64,000 nucleotides of DNA from Corynebacterium minutissimum (GCF_000988205.1 NZ_LAYQ01000001.1:333416-397415); one strand, 5' to 3'. Counted from the first letter of the stretch, positions 31,025-40,382 are shown. Notes: generated by a model from the sequence alone, not told the origin. Numbers and translations: made by a program.

Positions 31025-31123
31025 CTAGAAATGGAAGTCACACACAAGTTGCAGCTCTGAGAAGCGGACGTTTGTCCGTGAGGTCCGCATCTTTGTGAGG
31101 ATCTTTTCTATCTTGGAAACCAC
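31025..31123 (-). pseudogene. hicA: Truncated HicA toxin remnant
   Basis: A 32-codon frame from a GTG at 31123 reads VVSKIEKILTKMRTS, then VRFSELQLVCDFHF and a stop. This is the N-terminus of HicA-family toxins of the FSELQ-VCD type; the following glycine-rich loop with the catalytic His (GSHR region) and the rest, about 50 codons, are missing. The stop is nine bases before hicB. An internal deletion joining the first third of hicA to the hicB leader explains it. Too short for normal gene finders. Confidence 0.7.
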
Positions 31124-31130
31124 ACCTGTA

Positions 31131-31150
31131 TGGTACCGCAAATGGTACCA
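31131..31150. promoter_or_regulatory. Candidate HicB operator
   Basis: A perfect inverted repeat, TGGTACC, six bases, GGTACCA, lies eight bases upstream of the hicA remnant start on the minus strand. The palindrome ACTAGT lies next to it at 31150. Position and symmetry fit an autorepression site for a ribbon-helix-helix antitoxin. Confidence 0.6.
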
Positions 31151-31453
31151 CTAGTGGTTTGGGTAAACCATAGGGCAGCCTTGTGCTTTCCAACCATCCG
31201 TGCCGCCCTCGACGTTGATGACGTCCCAGCCCTTTGCCTGCTCGAGGTACTGGCAGACCTGCATGCTGCGCCCGCCTGCATGGCAGATGACGTAGATATC
31301 GCGGTCCGGGTCAATCTCGTCGAGACGCTCGACTAGGTCTCCCATCGGGATGTGCGTGGCGCCCTGGGCGTGCTCGGTGTTCCACTCGTGGTCCTCGCGG
31401 ACGTCGATGAGCTGGGCGTTCTCGGGTACTTCGGTGGGTTGTACGTTCTGCAT
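31151..31453 (-). CDS. Rhodanese-like domain protein
   Basis: A 100-residue single rhodanese domain: LIDVREDHEWNTEHAQGA, then the active-site loop CHAGGRS with the sulfur-carrying cysteine, and VEGGTDGWKAQG near the end. Such small rhodaneses move sulfane sulfur in the cytoplasm. The ATG at 31453 is chosen; an upstream start two codons earlier is possible. Its 3' end abuts the hicAB operator. Confidence 0.88.
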   Translation of the reverse strand: MQNVQPTEVPENAQLIDVREDHEWNTEHAQGATHIPMGDLVERLDEIDPDRDIYVICHAGGRSMQVCQYLEQAKGWDVINVEGGTDGWKAQGCPMVYPNH

Positions 31454-31552
31454 GCGCACCAGCTTACGCGGGCGCGGTTGTGAGGCTGGTGGGGCACCGT
31501 AGCGTGAGCAGCACTTTCGGCCCCGGCGCGCCCTTATGCCACACTTATTCAG

Positions 31553-34191
31553 GTGATGAACTCCAGCGCTGTCGCGCTTATCCCCGGAGACCCCACGGGT
31601 CGCTTCTTTGGTTCTCGAGTGCTCGTGGTGGATAATTTTGACTCCTTCACCTTCAACATCGTGGACTACCTGGTGCGGTTAGGCGCTGAGGTTGGGGTCA
31701 CCCCCAATACCCAGCCCGTGCCGCTGACCGGCTACAACGCGGTGGTTCTCTCACCGGGGCCGGGAACTCCAGAGTGTGCGGCGGACATCGGCTTTTGCGC
31801 CGAGGTTCTAGAGCGTGCCACGGTGCCGGTGCTGGGGGTGTGCCTGGGCTTCCAGGCGATGGCCCAGCACCTCGCGCACGGATCGCTCCGGCCCCAGAGC
31901 CTGTGCACGGGCGGGTGAGCACCATACATTGCTCCGAGGATCCGCTCTATGCCGGGATTCCCACCTGTCACGATGTGGTGCGCTATCACTCATTGGTGGT
32001 AGATAAGCTGCCTTCCGGTATGAAGGAACTCGCGCATACGACAGATGGCCTCATCATGGCTGGCCGCAGCGAAGAACGCCGCTGGTGGGGCGTGCAGTAC
32101 CACCCGGAGTCGATTTGTAGCGAACACGGTCTCCGGCTCTTCGAGAACTTCCTGGCTATCGCTTGTCCCGAAGCAAACGAGGTGGCATCTCCTGACGTCA
32201 AAGTCGACACCCCCTCAGTTGCGCCCCTGCCACCACTGCACGTGGAGGAGCGCCTACTCGCCATCGATCCCCTCGACGTCTTCGATGTCCTAGGCGGCAA
32301 AGGGGCGCTGCTAGAGTTCGAGGGCACTTCGATCATTGCACCGTTGGGAGAAATGGTGGGAATGGAAGCACTAGCGGAGCCCCCTCGCTTTTCCCGCCCC
32401 GCGGGGTGCCTCGGCGTTCCAGGTGTGTTCGGCTATCTGGGTTACGAGGCCCTCGGCGGCTTGCCCACACACCACCCTCATGGTCTCTTCCGCGCGCCAG
32501 GCGTGGTGGCCATCCGTGGGCAGAGAGTGCAGCTGATTTGCCAGGAATCCGCGGCCTCCTGGCTGGCACAGACCTGGCGGCTCCTCGAAGGACTCGCCGG
32601 CAACCCTGTTCAGCAAAGGCGTTTCGACACCAGTGCGATTGGCCCGCTGATCTGCCGCGATACCGCCGCCAGCTATAAGGAGAAGATCCGCCGCGCCCAA
32701 GAGCTCATCAGTGCGGGTGAGACCTACGAAGTCTGCCTCACTACCAGTCTCGAGGCGGCAGCCGATCTCGATCCGCTGGCCCTCTACCAGCGCCTTCGGC
32801 AGCAGGTGCCCGCGCCGATGCGTTCGTTGTTGGTGCTCCCTGAGCTCGCAGTGGCTAGCGCCTCCCCGGAACGCTTCCTTAAAGTGTCTGGCGGCGTCGT
32901 CTGCTCGGAGCCGATCAAAGGCACCCGCCCACGTGGCCACAACCCCACCGCCGATGAACAGCTGCGGGCGGACCTGGCCAGTAACCCGAAGGATCACGCG
33001 GAAAACCTCATGATCGTTGACCTAGTGCGCAACGATCTCACCCGTGTGGGGATTCCAGGCACCGTGCATGCCGAAGAACTCTTCGCGGTTCGCAGCTTTG
33101 CCACCGTGCACCAGTTGGTCTCCACCGTTTCTGCTCGGTTGTGCCCGGATGCCTCGCTTATCGACGTCCTCCGCTCCACCTTTCCCGGTGGCTCTATGAC
33201 CGGTGCGCCGAAAGTCCGCACCATGGAGATCATCCGTGAGCTCGAGGCCGCGCCGCGTGGGGTGTACTCCGGTGCGATCGGCTATCTCGGTTGCGATGGC
33301 AGCGCTGATTTCGCTATGACTATCCGCAGCATCGTCCTGCATTCCGGGAGACTGCATTATGGCGTTGGTGGAGCGGTGCTGGCTCTTTCGGACCCGGATG
33401 CCGAGTGGCAGGAGATCGTGGATAAGTCCGCCCCGCTCCTCAAACTTTGCGGGCAGGCCTTCCCCGGGGAGCACTGCTACCGCTTCGAAGCGGGCGAGCT
33501 GCTTCCCGTCCCATCGCTTCCCGAGCCCGTGCTGATCGACTCCTTCCGTCTTGAAGAGGGCCAGGTGCGCGGCTTTGAGCTACACTGCGAGCGCTTTACC
33601 GCGGGTGCAGAGGCCTTGGGGATGGACTCCCCTCGATCCTTCCTCCACGCAGTCCAGGAACACCTGCCCGCTCGGGGGCGGTGGTTCCCGCGTCTGGAGG
33701 CTGGCCCCAGCGGTTTCGCACTTCGGTTGCGCCCTCTTCCTACTCAGCGGAAAACCACCCGTTTGCACAGCGCTACGGCAACAGTGGAATATCCGCATGT
33801 CAAGGGGCCGAATCTGGTGCTGTTCTCAGAGCTTCGTGAGCAGGACGATACCTTGCTCATCTCCGACGAGGGCGTGGTCTGCGAAACCACCACCGCAGCG
33901 CTCATCGCCTGGGATGGCGACACGATGCTCACGATGGACGCGCCTCGGCTGCGTTCGGTCACTGAGTCTCTGCTGGTTGCTGCGGTGGGAGAAGAGGGGA
34001 GCGTCGAAAAGCGCAAGCTCGGCCTGTCCGATCTTGCCGGCCTAGAGTTGTGGACCCTCAACGCCTTGCACGGGATTACCCCGGTGGTGGAGCTCGACGG
34101 GAAGCCGCAGCCGGCACCCGACGCCGCACGCCTTGAGCACTGGCGCAGCGTGCTAGATAGTATGTGCGCTACAATTCCGCGAACCCAATGA
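31553..34191 (+). CDS. pabABC: Trifunctional PabA-PabB-PabC fusion, aminodeoxychorismate synthesis (frameshifted here)
   Basis: About 879 residues once one G is restored at about 31880 (reading AHGIAPAPEPVHGR). Domain 1 is a glutamine amidotransferase (VDNFDSFTFN, nucleophile in GVCLGFQAMAQ, YHPESI). Domain 2 is a chorismate-binding synthase (KGTRPRG, HAENLMIVDLVRND, FPGGSMTGAPK, GAIGYLG). Domain 3 is a class IV aminotransferase fold like aminodeoxychorismate lyase, with the presumed PLP lysine in YPHVKGPNLVLF and ETTTAALIAW. Together they convert chorismate to p-aminobenzoate for folate. The pabC portion is more often a separate gene. The start is GTG 31553, or ATG 31556. Confidence 0.85.
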
Positions 34192-34248
34192 GCACGATCC
34201 CGCTCTATCTCAACGCCTCATAGCAGCATTCGATGCTCGCCTTGGGCT

Positions 34249-34905
34249 TTAGCGGTGCGCGGAGAGGTACTCCAGAATGGCTTTCACGCGGCGGTTGTCC
34301 TCGCTGGGGTCGAGACGCAGCTTGGTGAAGATGTTGGAGACGTGCTTGGCCACCGCGGCGGCGGATAAAACGAGCTCGGCGGCGATGTCTTTGTTGGACT
34401 TGCCGCGCGACATCAATTCAAGGACCTCGCGCTCGCGCGGGGTGAGCTCGCCTAAGCCGCTGCGCCCAGAGCTCATTAAAGCCTGCGCCACGGTGGGATC
34501 GATGACGGTGCCGCCCTGGGCCACCACGTCCAGGCTGGAGAGGAAGTCCCGCACCTCGGAGACACGGTCCTTCAACAGGTAGCCGGTACCGGCATCGGGG
34601 GAGTCGAAGAGCTCCACCGCGTAAGCCGGAGCTACATACTGGGAGAGCACCATGACGGGTAAGCCCGGGTATGCATTTCTCAAGTTTACGGCGGCTTTCA
34701 AGCCATCATCACCCATGCCCGGCGGCATGCGCACGTCCGTGATGACGATATCCGGAAGCTCATCGCGCAGCTTGTCCACCACGGCTTCCAACGCCGGGGC
34801 GGAATCTGCCTGGCCCACAATCGAATGCCCGCGGCGCTCCAACAAGCCGGCGAGACCCTCGCGCAAAATGGCGGAGTCATCCGCCACCACGATTCTCAAA
34901 CTCAT
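34249..34905 (-). CDS. Two-component response regulator, NarL/LuxR family
   Basis: A 218-residue regulator with a receiver domain (VVADDSAILREGL; phospho-acceptor Asp57 in IVITDVRMPPG; Lys in GYLLKDR) and a C-terminal LuxR-type helix-turn-helix (LTPREREVLELMSRGKSNKD). It follows the kinase gene by three bases, so the two are partners. The pair is divergent from an ABC transporter operon, which is the likely target. The stimulus is unknown. Confidence 0.92.
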   Translation of the reverse strand: MSLRIVVADDSAILREGLAGLLERRGHSIVGQADSAPALEAVVDKLRDELPDIVITDVRMPPGMGDDGLKAAVNLRNAYPGLPVMVLSQYVAPAYAVELFDSPDAGTGYLLKDRVSEVRDFLSSLDVVAQGGTVIDPTVAQALMSSGRSGLGELTPREREVLELMSRGKSNKDIAAELVLSAAAVAKHVSNIFTKLRLDPSEDNRRVKAILEYLSAHR

Positions 34906-34908
34906 TTC

Positions 34909-35601
34909 TTAAACTCCTGACTGTCCGCGATCGAGAAGAAGAGGAATCGAGCACGCCAGCCTCGTGGGCCCGCCCGGGGGAGAGGACAGCGTCATCTCCC
35001 CGCCAAAAGCGGCGAGGCGCTCGGCCATCCCCGCTAAGCCATGACCTTGTACAACCTGCGCGCCACCCGGGCCCTCATCCACCACGGTGATGCGCAGCGA
35101 ATCATCCGCGATCACTAAAACAGACACCGGCGCGCCGGGCGCGTGCTTGGCCGCGTTGGTCAAAGCCTCCGTGCCGAAGAAGTAGCCGCAGGCCAGCACG
35201 GAGGCGGAAAGCTTGGGCAAAGGATGCGGGGCGAAGACGCTGACGTGGGGGCCGTGGGAAGAGGAGACGTCGGCAAGCGCGGCGACCAAACCGTGATCCT
35301 GCAGCACCTGTGGGTGGATGCCGTGCACCGTGGCGCGCAGGGAGTGCAGGCCGCGGTCCACGTCCTGCTTGGCGGCGGTGAGAAGCTCGGCAATTTCAGA
35401 GGGGGCGTCGAGAAGAGCCTCCCCCAACTTCATGCTCGCGGCCACGAGGTATTGCTGCGCGCCGTCGTGCAAGTCGCGCTCGATGCGGGCGCGCTCCACC
35501 TCATAGGCATCCGCGATGGCGCGGCGCGAGGCCGTAAGCTGTGCAATCTTCTGTGCCTGCTGCTGCTCATGGTTGGTGGGCTGGGGCTTTCTTCGGAACA
35601 C
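34909..35601 (-). CDS. Soluble two-component histidine kinase (HisKA_3)
   Basis: A 230-residue kinase without membrane helices. A short coiled-coil-like start leads to the HisKA_3 phospho-acceptor (ERARIERDLHDGAQQ, His45), and a compact ATPase domain has GTEALTNAAKHAPG (N-box) and VVDEGPGGAQVVQGHGLAGM. Kinases this small need a partner protein to sense a signal; the divergent ABC permease is the obvious candidate. The start is GTG 35601, about 110 bases from the ABC operon start in the opposite direction. Confidence 0.88.
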   Translation of the reverse strand: MFRRKPQPTNHEQQQAQKIAQLTASRRAIADAYEVERARIERDLHDGAQQYLVAASMKLGEALLDAPSEIAELLTAAKQDVDRGLHSLRATVHGIHPQVLQDHGLVAALADVSSSHGPHVSVFAPHPLPKLSASVLACGYFFGTEALTNAAKHAPGAPVSVLVIADDSLRITVVDEGPGGAQVVQGHGLAGMAERLAAFGGEMTLSSPPGGPTRLACSIPLLLDRGQSGV

Positions 35602-35709
35602 AGGCCCAGCATAGTGGCCCGCCCTGCGGCAGGGGTAGTGCTGGCACTACCTTAAAGAGCAACGCTAGGGCTGTTCTTTCTGCGGGCCCTTCACGGTGGA
35701 ATGAGAGAC

Positions 35710-36396
35710 ATGGCACAGACACTTTCCCTGACAGACATCACCAAGGATTTCGGCGCCGGCCCGGTGCTCGCCGGAATCTCCCTCGACATTGAACCGGGCG
35801 AGCTCGTGGCGGTCATGGGGCCGTCTGGTTCCGGCAAGTCCACGCTGTTGCACTGCATGTCCGGCGTGCTCACGCCGACGCACGGCAGCGTGCGCTACGG
35901 GGATGACGAGCTCTCCGCGCTTGGCGACGGCCCCCGCTCCCGCCTCCGCCTGCGCAACTTCGGCTTCGTCTTCCAGGACGGCCAGTTGCTGCCGGAGCTG
36001 AGCAACGTGGATAACGTGGCGCTGCCCGCGATGCTCAACGGGGTCTCGCGCGGTGCTGCGCGCAAGCGTGCGATGCAGCTGCTGGACCAGCTGGGATTGG
36101 GCGGTTTGGCGGAGCGTCGCCCGGCGCAGGTTTCTGGTGGTCAGGCGCAGCGCGTGACCATTGCGCGTGCGCTGGTGGCTTCTCCGGGCGTCGTCTTCGC
36201 GGACGAGCCGACTGGTGCGCTGGATCAGTCCACGGGTCACGAGGTCATGCAGATGCTGACCACCATCGTGCGACAGTCGGGCGCCAGCCTGGTCATGGTC
36301 ACGCACGACCCGAAGGTGGCCGACTGGATGCAGCGCCGCGTGGAGATTCGCGATGGCATCATCCACGACGACCGCCGCCTCGAGGTGATTCGATGA
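35710..36396 (+). CDS. ABC transporter ATP-binding protein (MacB/LolD type)
   Basis: A 228-residue complete ATPase: Walker A GPSGSGKST, Q-loop VFQDGQLLPELSN, signature VSGGQAQRV, Walker B VVFADEPTGALDQ, H-loop VMVTHD. Sequence and partner place it with the MacB/LolD/BceA group, which works with FtsX-like permeases in antibiotic resistance or lipoprotein handling. An ATG three codons upstream (35701) is also possible. It overlaps the permease gene by four bases (ATGA) and is divergent from the two-component system. Confidence 0.92.
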   Translation: MAQTLSLTDITKDFGAGPVLAGISLDIEPGELVAVMGPSGSGKSTLLHCMSGVLTPTHGSVRYGDDELSALGDGPRSRLRLRNFGFVFQDGQLLPELSNVDNVALPAMLNGVSRGAARKRAMQLLDQLGLGGLAERRPAQVSGGQAQRVTIARALVASPGVVFADEPTGALDQSTGHEVMQMLTTIVRQSGASLVMVTHDPKVADWMQRRVEIRDGIIHDDRRLEVIR

Positions 36397-37793
36397 ACAC
36401 CGCGACTTTAGTCTTTGACCTGCAGCGCGAATCGATTCGCGCGCGCTCCGGAACGGGAATCGTCTCGCTTCTGGCAATTGTGAGCCTGACCATTGGTTCC
36501 GCCATCGCCTTCCTGGTTGCGGGCGGTACCTGGATGTTCTGGGAGCGCGCTCAGCACGTGGAGGAGGCTGCACCCGCTCTGCAGGAGGCTTTCGGCGACG
36601 AGATGGAGGCCTTCCTCTACCCGTGGTTTGCCCTGGCTCTGCTGGCCTGCGCCTTCATTCTTCCGGCGTTGTTTAACCTCACAGCCCAAGCCGCCGTCCT
36701 CGGTGCGTCCGGTAGGGAGCAGCGCCTGGCGACCCTGCGCCTGTTGGGATTGAGCTCCCGCCAGGTGGAGCGCATGGCCATCGTGGAGACTGGCCTGCAA
36801 GCCATCGTCGGCATCGTGCTGGGCGGGCTTATCAGCCTGCTCATCGCGCCGGTCTTTACGCAGGTGGATTTCCAGATGCGGTCCATTGCACTGTCCGAGA
36901 TTCTCCTCCCGTGGTGGGGTTACCTGGCCGTGGCTGGCGTGCTCTTCCTGCTGGCCATCGGCGCCGCACTCGTCGGCATGCAGCGCGTGCGCGTGAGCCC
37001 GCTGGGCGTCGCCAAGCGCCAGATGCCCGCGGCCTACCGCTGGTGGCGTGTTATCGCCTTCCTCATCATTGCGGGTATCGGTGGTGTGCTGCTTTCCGGC
37101 AAGGCAGGCCCGCCGACCGCTATGGTCATCATGGTCATGTTCGGCATGGTGATGAGCATCAACCTCATTTCTCCCTTCATCCTGCAGCTCGGCGCGTACA
37201 TCATGTCCCTCTTCCCTGGAAACGCGCACTTCGTGGCCTGCCAGCGAGTAGCGGGCAATGCGCGCCCGGCATGGAAGCGGAGTGCTGCCATCGGCTTCTT
37301 CGGCTACCTAGCCGGATTCCTCGTTGCCGCGCCCCTAGGCTCTGATGCCTTGGCCATGGTTCTCAATGAGGACCCGGGGATGAACGTGGTGTTCAAGGAC
37401 ATCTCCACAGGCGTCTTATTAACCCTCATCTTCGGCTTCACGCTGACCACCATGTCCATCATCCTGGGGCAGGTCTCCGGCATCTTTGAGGACAAGGAAC
37501 TCATCCGCTCCCTGGATCTTATGGGCGTGCCGCGCGGCTTCCAGTTCCGCTCCGGCGCCCTGACCATCATGGGGCCAGTAGTCGGCTTGAGCTTCTTCGG
37601 CTTCCTCTTTGGTGGCAGTATCGCCGCGCTGATGTTCTTCTCCAGCGTCGAGCAAAGCGACGTCGATGTTCTCGGCCGCGTGCTCATGGCCTTCGGTTTC
37701 CTGGCCATCGGCTGGCTGGTCACGCTGCTCGCCATTGTCCTTGTTGAACCCCTGCGTGGCTACGTGCTGCGGACTGGAGGTCGAAAAGAATGA
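36393..37793 (+). CDS. FtsX-like ABC transporter permease
   Basis: A 466-residue membrane protein with about ten hydrophobic segments and two FtsX-like repeats (ASGREQRLATLRLLGLSSRQV in the first; IRSLDLMGVPRGFQFRSGAL in the second). This is a BceB-like rather than MacB-like layout. It is coupled to the ATPase upstream (ATGA) and to the S41 protease gene downstream (ATGA). With the neighbouring two-component genes it resembles antimicrobial-peptide sensing and detoxification modules; the substrate is unknown. Confidence 0.85.
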   Translation: MNTATLVFDLQRESIRARSGTGIVSLLAIVSLTIGSAIAFLVAGGTWMFWERAQHVEEAAPALQEAFGDEMEAFLYPWFALALLACAFILPALFNLTAQAAVLGASGREQRLATLRLLGLSSRQVERMAIVETGLQAIVGIVLGGLISLLIAPVFTQVDFQMRSIALSEILLPWWGYLAVAGVLFLLAIGAALVGMQRVRVSPLGVAKRQMPAAYRWWRVIAFLIIAGIGGVLLSGKAGPPTAMVIMVMFGMVMSINLISPFILQLGAYIMSLFPGNAHFVACQRVAGNARPAWKRSAAIGFFGYLAGFLVAAPLGSDALAMVLNEDPGMNVVFKDISTGVLLTLIFGFTLTTMSIILGQVSGIFEDKELIRSLDLMGVPRGFQFRSGALTIMGPVVGLSFFGFLFGGSIAALMFFSSVEQSDVDVLGRVLMAFGFLAIGWLVTLLAIVLVEPLRGYVLRTGGRKE

Positions 37794-38719
37794 AAACGGT
37801 ACTGAAAATCTTCGGCGGACTCTTTCTCGTTGCTCTTGTTGCTGTGGCCGCGGCCGTGTATTTCTTTGGCCCCTCCTATGGCGGGGCGCTGCTGGGCAAG
37901 CCCTACTTCCTCTTCAATGCCAGCGAGAAGCGCATCAACACCGCGATGGTGGATACTGCAGCGATCTCCGGAATCTATGGCGAGAGCGAAGAATTCCAGC
38001 GCGCCCGCGAGGCCTTCAAGGAGGACCCCACGAACGCTGAGCTCCTCGATGCCGCCATCGACGCCGCCGGCGGTAAGCATTCAAAAGTCTTTAGCACCGA
38101 AAAGGAAAAGGCCGCCGAAAGCACCGAGCCTTCGGTTGACTTCAACGATGGCGTCTTGCGCGCTACCGTGCCCTCCATCGGCCGCCACGATGATGGCCAA
38201 GCCTACGCCGACACTTTGGCACACGGCCTGACCTCTCACCCGGAGGCCTGTGCCGCTGTGGTAGATCTGCGGGGCAATGACGGCGGTGACATGGGCCCGA
38301 TGTTCGCGGGCTTAAGTCCCCTGCTGCCGGATGGCACCGCGCTCTCCTTCGTCAGCCGCATGGGTTCATCTGACGTGGTCATCGACGGCAACTCCGTCAC
38401 CGGCGGCGGCACGCCCACCACCACGTCGGGCGGCAAGCTGAGCATTCCCGTCGCCGTGCTCACCGACGACGAGACAGCCTCCTCCGCCGAAGCCACCCTC
38501 CTGGCCTTCCGCGGGCTGGACAACGTACGCACCTTCGGCGAGCCGACCGCCGGCTATGCCTCCGCCAACGTGGTCCTGGACTATCCGGACGGCCGCTCGC
38601 TCATGCTCACCACGGCCAAGGACAAGGCGCGAACGGGCGAGGAATTCGCCGAGGATCCCATCGCTCCCGATGCACCCGAATCCGAGCTCGACGGATGGCT
38701 TGCTTCCCGCTGCAGTTAG
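37790..38719 (+). CDS. Exported S41 family peptidase
   Basis: A 309-residue protein with an N-terminal signal anchor (FGGLFLVALVAVAAAVYFFG) and a C-terminal S41 peptidase core: VVDLRGNDGGDMGPM, the presumed nucleophile Ser in TDDETASSAEATLLAF, and RTFGEPTAGYASAN. S41 enzymes are C-terminal-processing or tricorn-like serine proteases; the general base is not clear by eye. It is translationally coupled to the permease gene, so a secreted or membrane-anchored protease belongs to the transporter unit, which is unusual and may degrade the transported peptide. Confidence 0.85.
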   Translation: MKTVLKIFGGLFLVALVAVAAAVYFFGPSYGGALLGKPYFLFNASEKRINTAMVDTAAISGIYGESEEFQRAREAFKEDPTNAELLDAAIDAAGGKHSKVFSTEKEKAAESTEPSVDFNDGVLRATVPSIGRHDDGQAYADTLAHGLTSHPEACAAVVDLRGNDGGDMGPMFAGLSPLLPDGTALSFVSRMGSSDVVIDGNSVTGGGTPTTTSGGKLSIPVAVLTDDETASSAEATLLAFRGLDNVRTFGEPTAGYASANVVLDYPDGRSLMLTTAKDKARTGEEFAEDPIAPDAPESELDGWLASRCS

Positions 38720-38797
38720 TTAGCTGCAGTGTTAGTAAGCCGCAGCGTTAGCCAGCCCGGTTCGTTGTCGGCACGTTGCTGCTGTTCAGCCGCAACG

Positions 38798-39634
38798 CTA
38801 GCCTGCCCAACGCTCGCGCTCCCACCGCCAGTAGTGGTGCCACTTCCAGGGCGGGGCGACGAACTCGCCCCGCCCTTTGATAACTGCGAGGACCTGGTGA
38901 ACAGCGACGTCAAGGTGGTGCTCAATCGTGGCGGCGGTGAAGTGGAGGGGCCGATAGCCGCGCTGGACGGCGTCGTTCAGCTTTTGGCGGTCGATTTCGA
39001 AACGTTGTCGGTTCTCGCCTTTGTGATAGGCGTAGCCGTCCACCTCGATGGCCGCCTTGTGCTCCTCGAGCACCAAGTCCCAGCGGTAGGGCCCAATCCG
39101 CACGTTGTTGCGGACTTTGGCGTGGGGCTCAAGGCCCCGGGTGAGGTCGCGCTCCGGCTTGCTATCCGCCCCGACGATGGCCTTTTCCAACACCTCACGC
39201 GTGTGCTTGGGCAGGCGGCGAAAGTCCAGCTGTTCGGTCTCGATGCGCGAGCGCCCGTGCGGCCCGGCGAAGAAGGCCTCGATGAAGGCCACGGCATCCT
39301 CCTGCGCCATCGCCTCAATACATTGCAGCGGGCTGCAGACGTTCACCCCGTTCATGCTGCCCAGCGCCTTAGGCCGTGCCCGCCGGCTGCGAAAATACGT
39401 GCTCGATGCCATCGTTCCTGCGCGCAGAAAATAAAGTGGGTAGGTCAGCTCTTGGCCAAGATATTGCTGAGCTGCGGAATAGCCGTCCAAGGCTGAGTCC
39501 GGCCAACGCCGTGAGACGACTTCAGCGAGCTCGCGCGGCGTTGGCACCGCAGATAAGTACAGACCGCGACAAATCTTGATTGCTCGGCCGTTAGCAGCGC
39601 GGCGAGTCCCCGCGCGTCCCTCGAAAATCTCCAT
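38798..39634 (-). CDS. DUF559 (Vsr-like endonuclease fold) protein
   Basis: A 278-residue protein with an N-terminal region like AbiEi-type antitoxin domains (IKICRGLYLSAVPTPRELAE) and a C-terminal PD-(D/E)xK-like domain: RWDLVLEEHKAAIEVDGYAY followed by FEIDRQKLNDAVQRGYRPL. DUF559 proteins are common in actinobacteria and resemble very-short-patch-repair endonucleases, but their role is not established. Two units of the palindrome family lie immediately upstream of its start. The tail WHHYWRWERERWAG is Trp/Arg-rich. Confidence 0.75.
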   Translation of the reverse strand: MEIFEGRAGTRRAANGRAIKICRGLYLSAVPTPRELAEVVSRRWPDSALDGYSAAQQYLGQELTYPLYFLRAGTMASSTYFRSRRARPKALGSMNGVNVCSPLQCIEAMAQEDAVAFIEAFFAGPHGRSRIETEQLDFRRLPKHTREVLEKAIVGADSKPERDLTRGLEPHAKVRNNVRIGPYRWDLVLEEHKAAIEVDGYAYHKGENRQRFEIDRQKLNDAVQRGYRPLHFTAATIEHHLDVAVHQVLAVIKGRGEFVAPPWKWHHYWRWERERWAG

Positions 39635-39647
39635 GTGCCCCCGATGA

Positions 39648-39816
39648 GTACGGTTCTAACAATTAAGCCCCCAGAAACCGCTGTTTTCGGCCCCCTATTT
39701 GATCGAATCGTACGTCACGAATGAGGAGTTGTCGCGGTGACAAAGAAAAAGGACGTTTCGATCAACTAAGGCCTCTCAAACCCTTGGTTTTGGGCCCCTA
39801 TTTGATCGAAACGTCC
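39648..39816. repeat. Two units of the interspersed palindromic repeat
   Basis: Unit 39648-39712 starts GTACGGTTCTAACAATTAAG and ends CTATTTGATCGAATCGTAC. Unit 39751-39816 starts GGACGTTTCGATCAACTAAG and ends with CTATTTGATCGAAACGTCC. Both can fold into stems of about 20 bp. This is the same family as at 10538 and 25014, and like that first site it occurs as a pair about 30-40 bases apart. Confidence 0.82.
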
Positions 39817-39839
39817 CTCAACGTGCGGACCGTGGCGGC

Positions 39840-40313
39840 TTACTTGAAGCGAGCCTTAGCCTCTTCGAGGATCTTCTCTGCCTCAGCCTTGTCTCCCCAG
39901 CCGGAGCCGGTAACTTCCTTGTTCGGCTCCAGGTCCTTGTAGCGGGTGAAGAAGTGCTCGATCTCGTCCTTGATGTGCTGCTCTACATCGTTGATGTCCT
40001 GGTAGCGCTCCCAGCGCGGGTCATCGACGACGGCGAGCAGCTTGTCGTCGCCACCGGCCTCGTCGGTCATCTTGAACACGCCGAGGACGCGAGCCTCAAC
40101 GACAACGCCCGGGAAGACCGGCTCCGGGAGGATGACCAGCGCGTCCAACGGGTCACCGTCCTCACCCAGGGTGTGGTCGATGAAGCCGTAGTCAGCCGGG
40201 TAGGCCATCGGGGTGAACAGGTAGCGGTCGAGGTGGACCTTGCCGGTCTCGTGATCGATCTCGTACTTGTTGCGGGAGCCCTTTGGGATCTCGATGGTTA
40301 CTTCAACGCTCAC
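39840..40313 (-). CDS. ppa: Inorganic pyrophosphatase
   Basis: A 157-residue family I pyrophosphatase that hydrolyses pyrophosphate and pulls biosynthesis forward. It shows [13 protein letters not shown], the signature [15 protein letters not shown] with three metal-binding Asp residues, and a C-terminal KDLEPNKEV. The GTG at 40313 is chosen because GGAGG lies nine bases upstream; an ATG five codons earlier contains that GGAGG. It is divergent from dacB, the same arrangement as ppa next to the Rv3627c-type gene in mycobacteria. Confidence 0.93.
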   Translation of the reverse strand: MSVEVTIEIPKGSRNKYEIDHETGKVHLDRYLFTPMAYPADYGFIDHTLGEDGDPLDALVILPEPVFPGVVVEARVLGVFKMTDEAGGDDKLLAVVDDPRWERYQDINDVEQHIKDEIEHFFTRYKDLEPNKEVTGSGWGDKAEAEKILEEAKARFK

Positions 40314-40382
40314 GGCTGAATCCTCCATAACTAATAGGTTGGCATGTGCTCCGCTTAGTCTACCGCGCTAGTCTAAAGGGCG

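Noticed and set aside
38705-38765. Short quasi-repeats of a GCTGCAGTGTTAG type after the S41 gene
   Set aside because: Three or four degenerate copies of about 12 bases; not enough regularity to call a repeat element.
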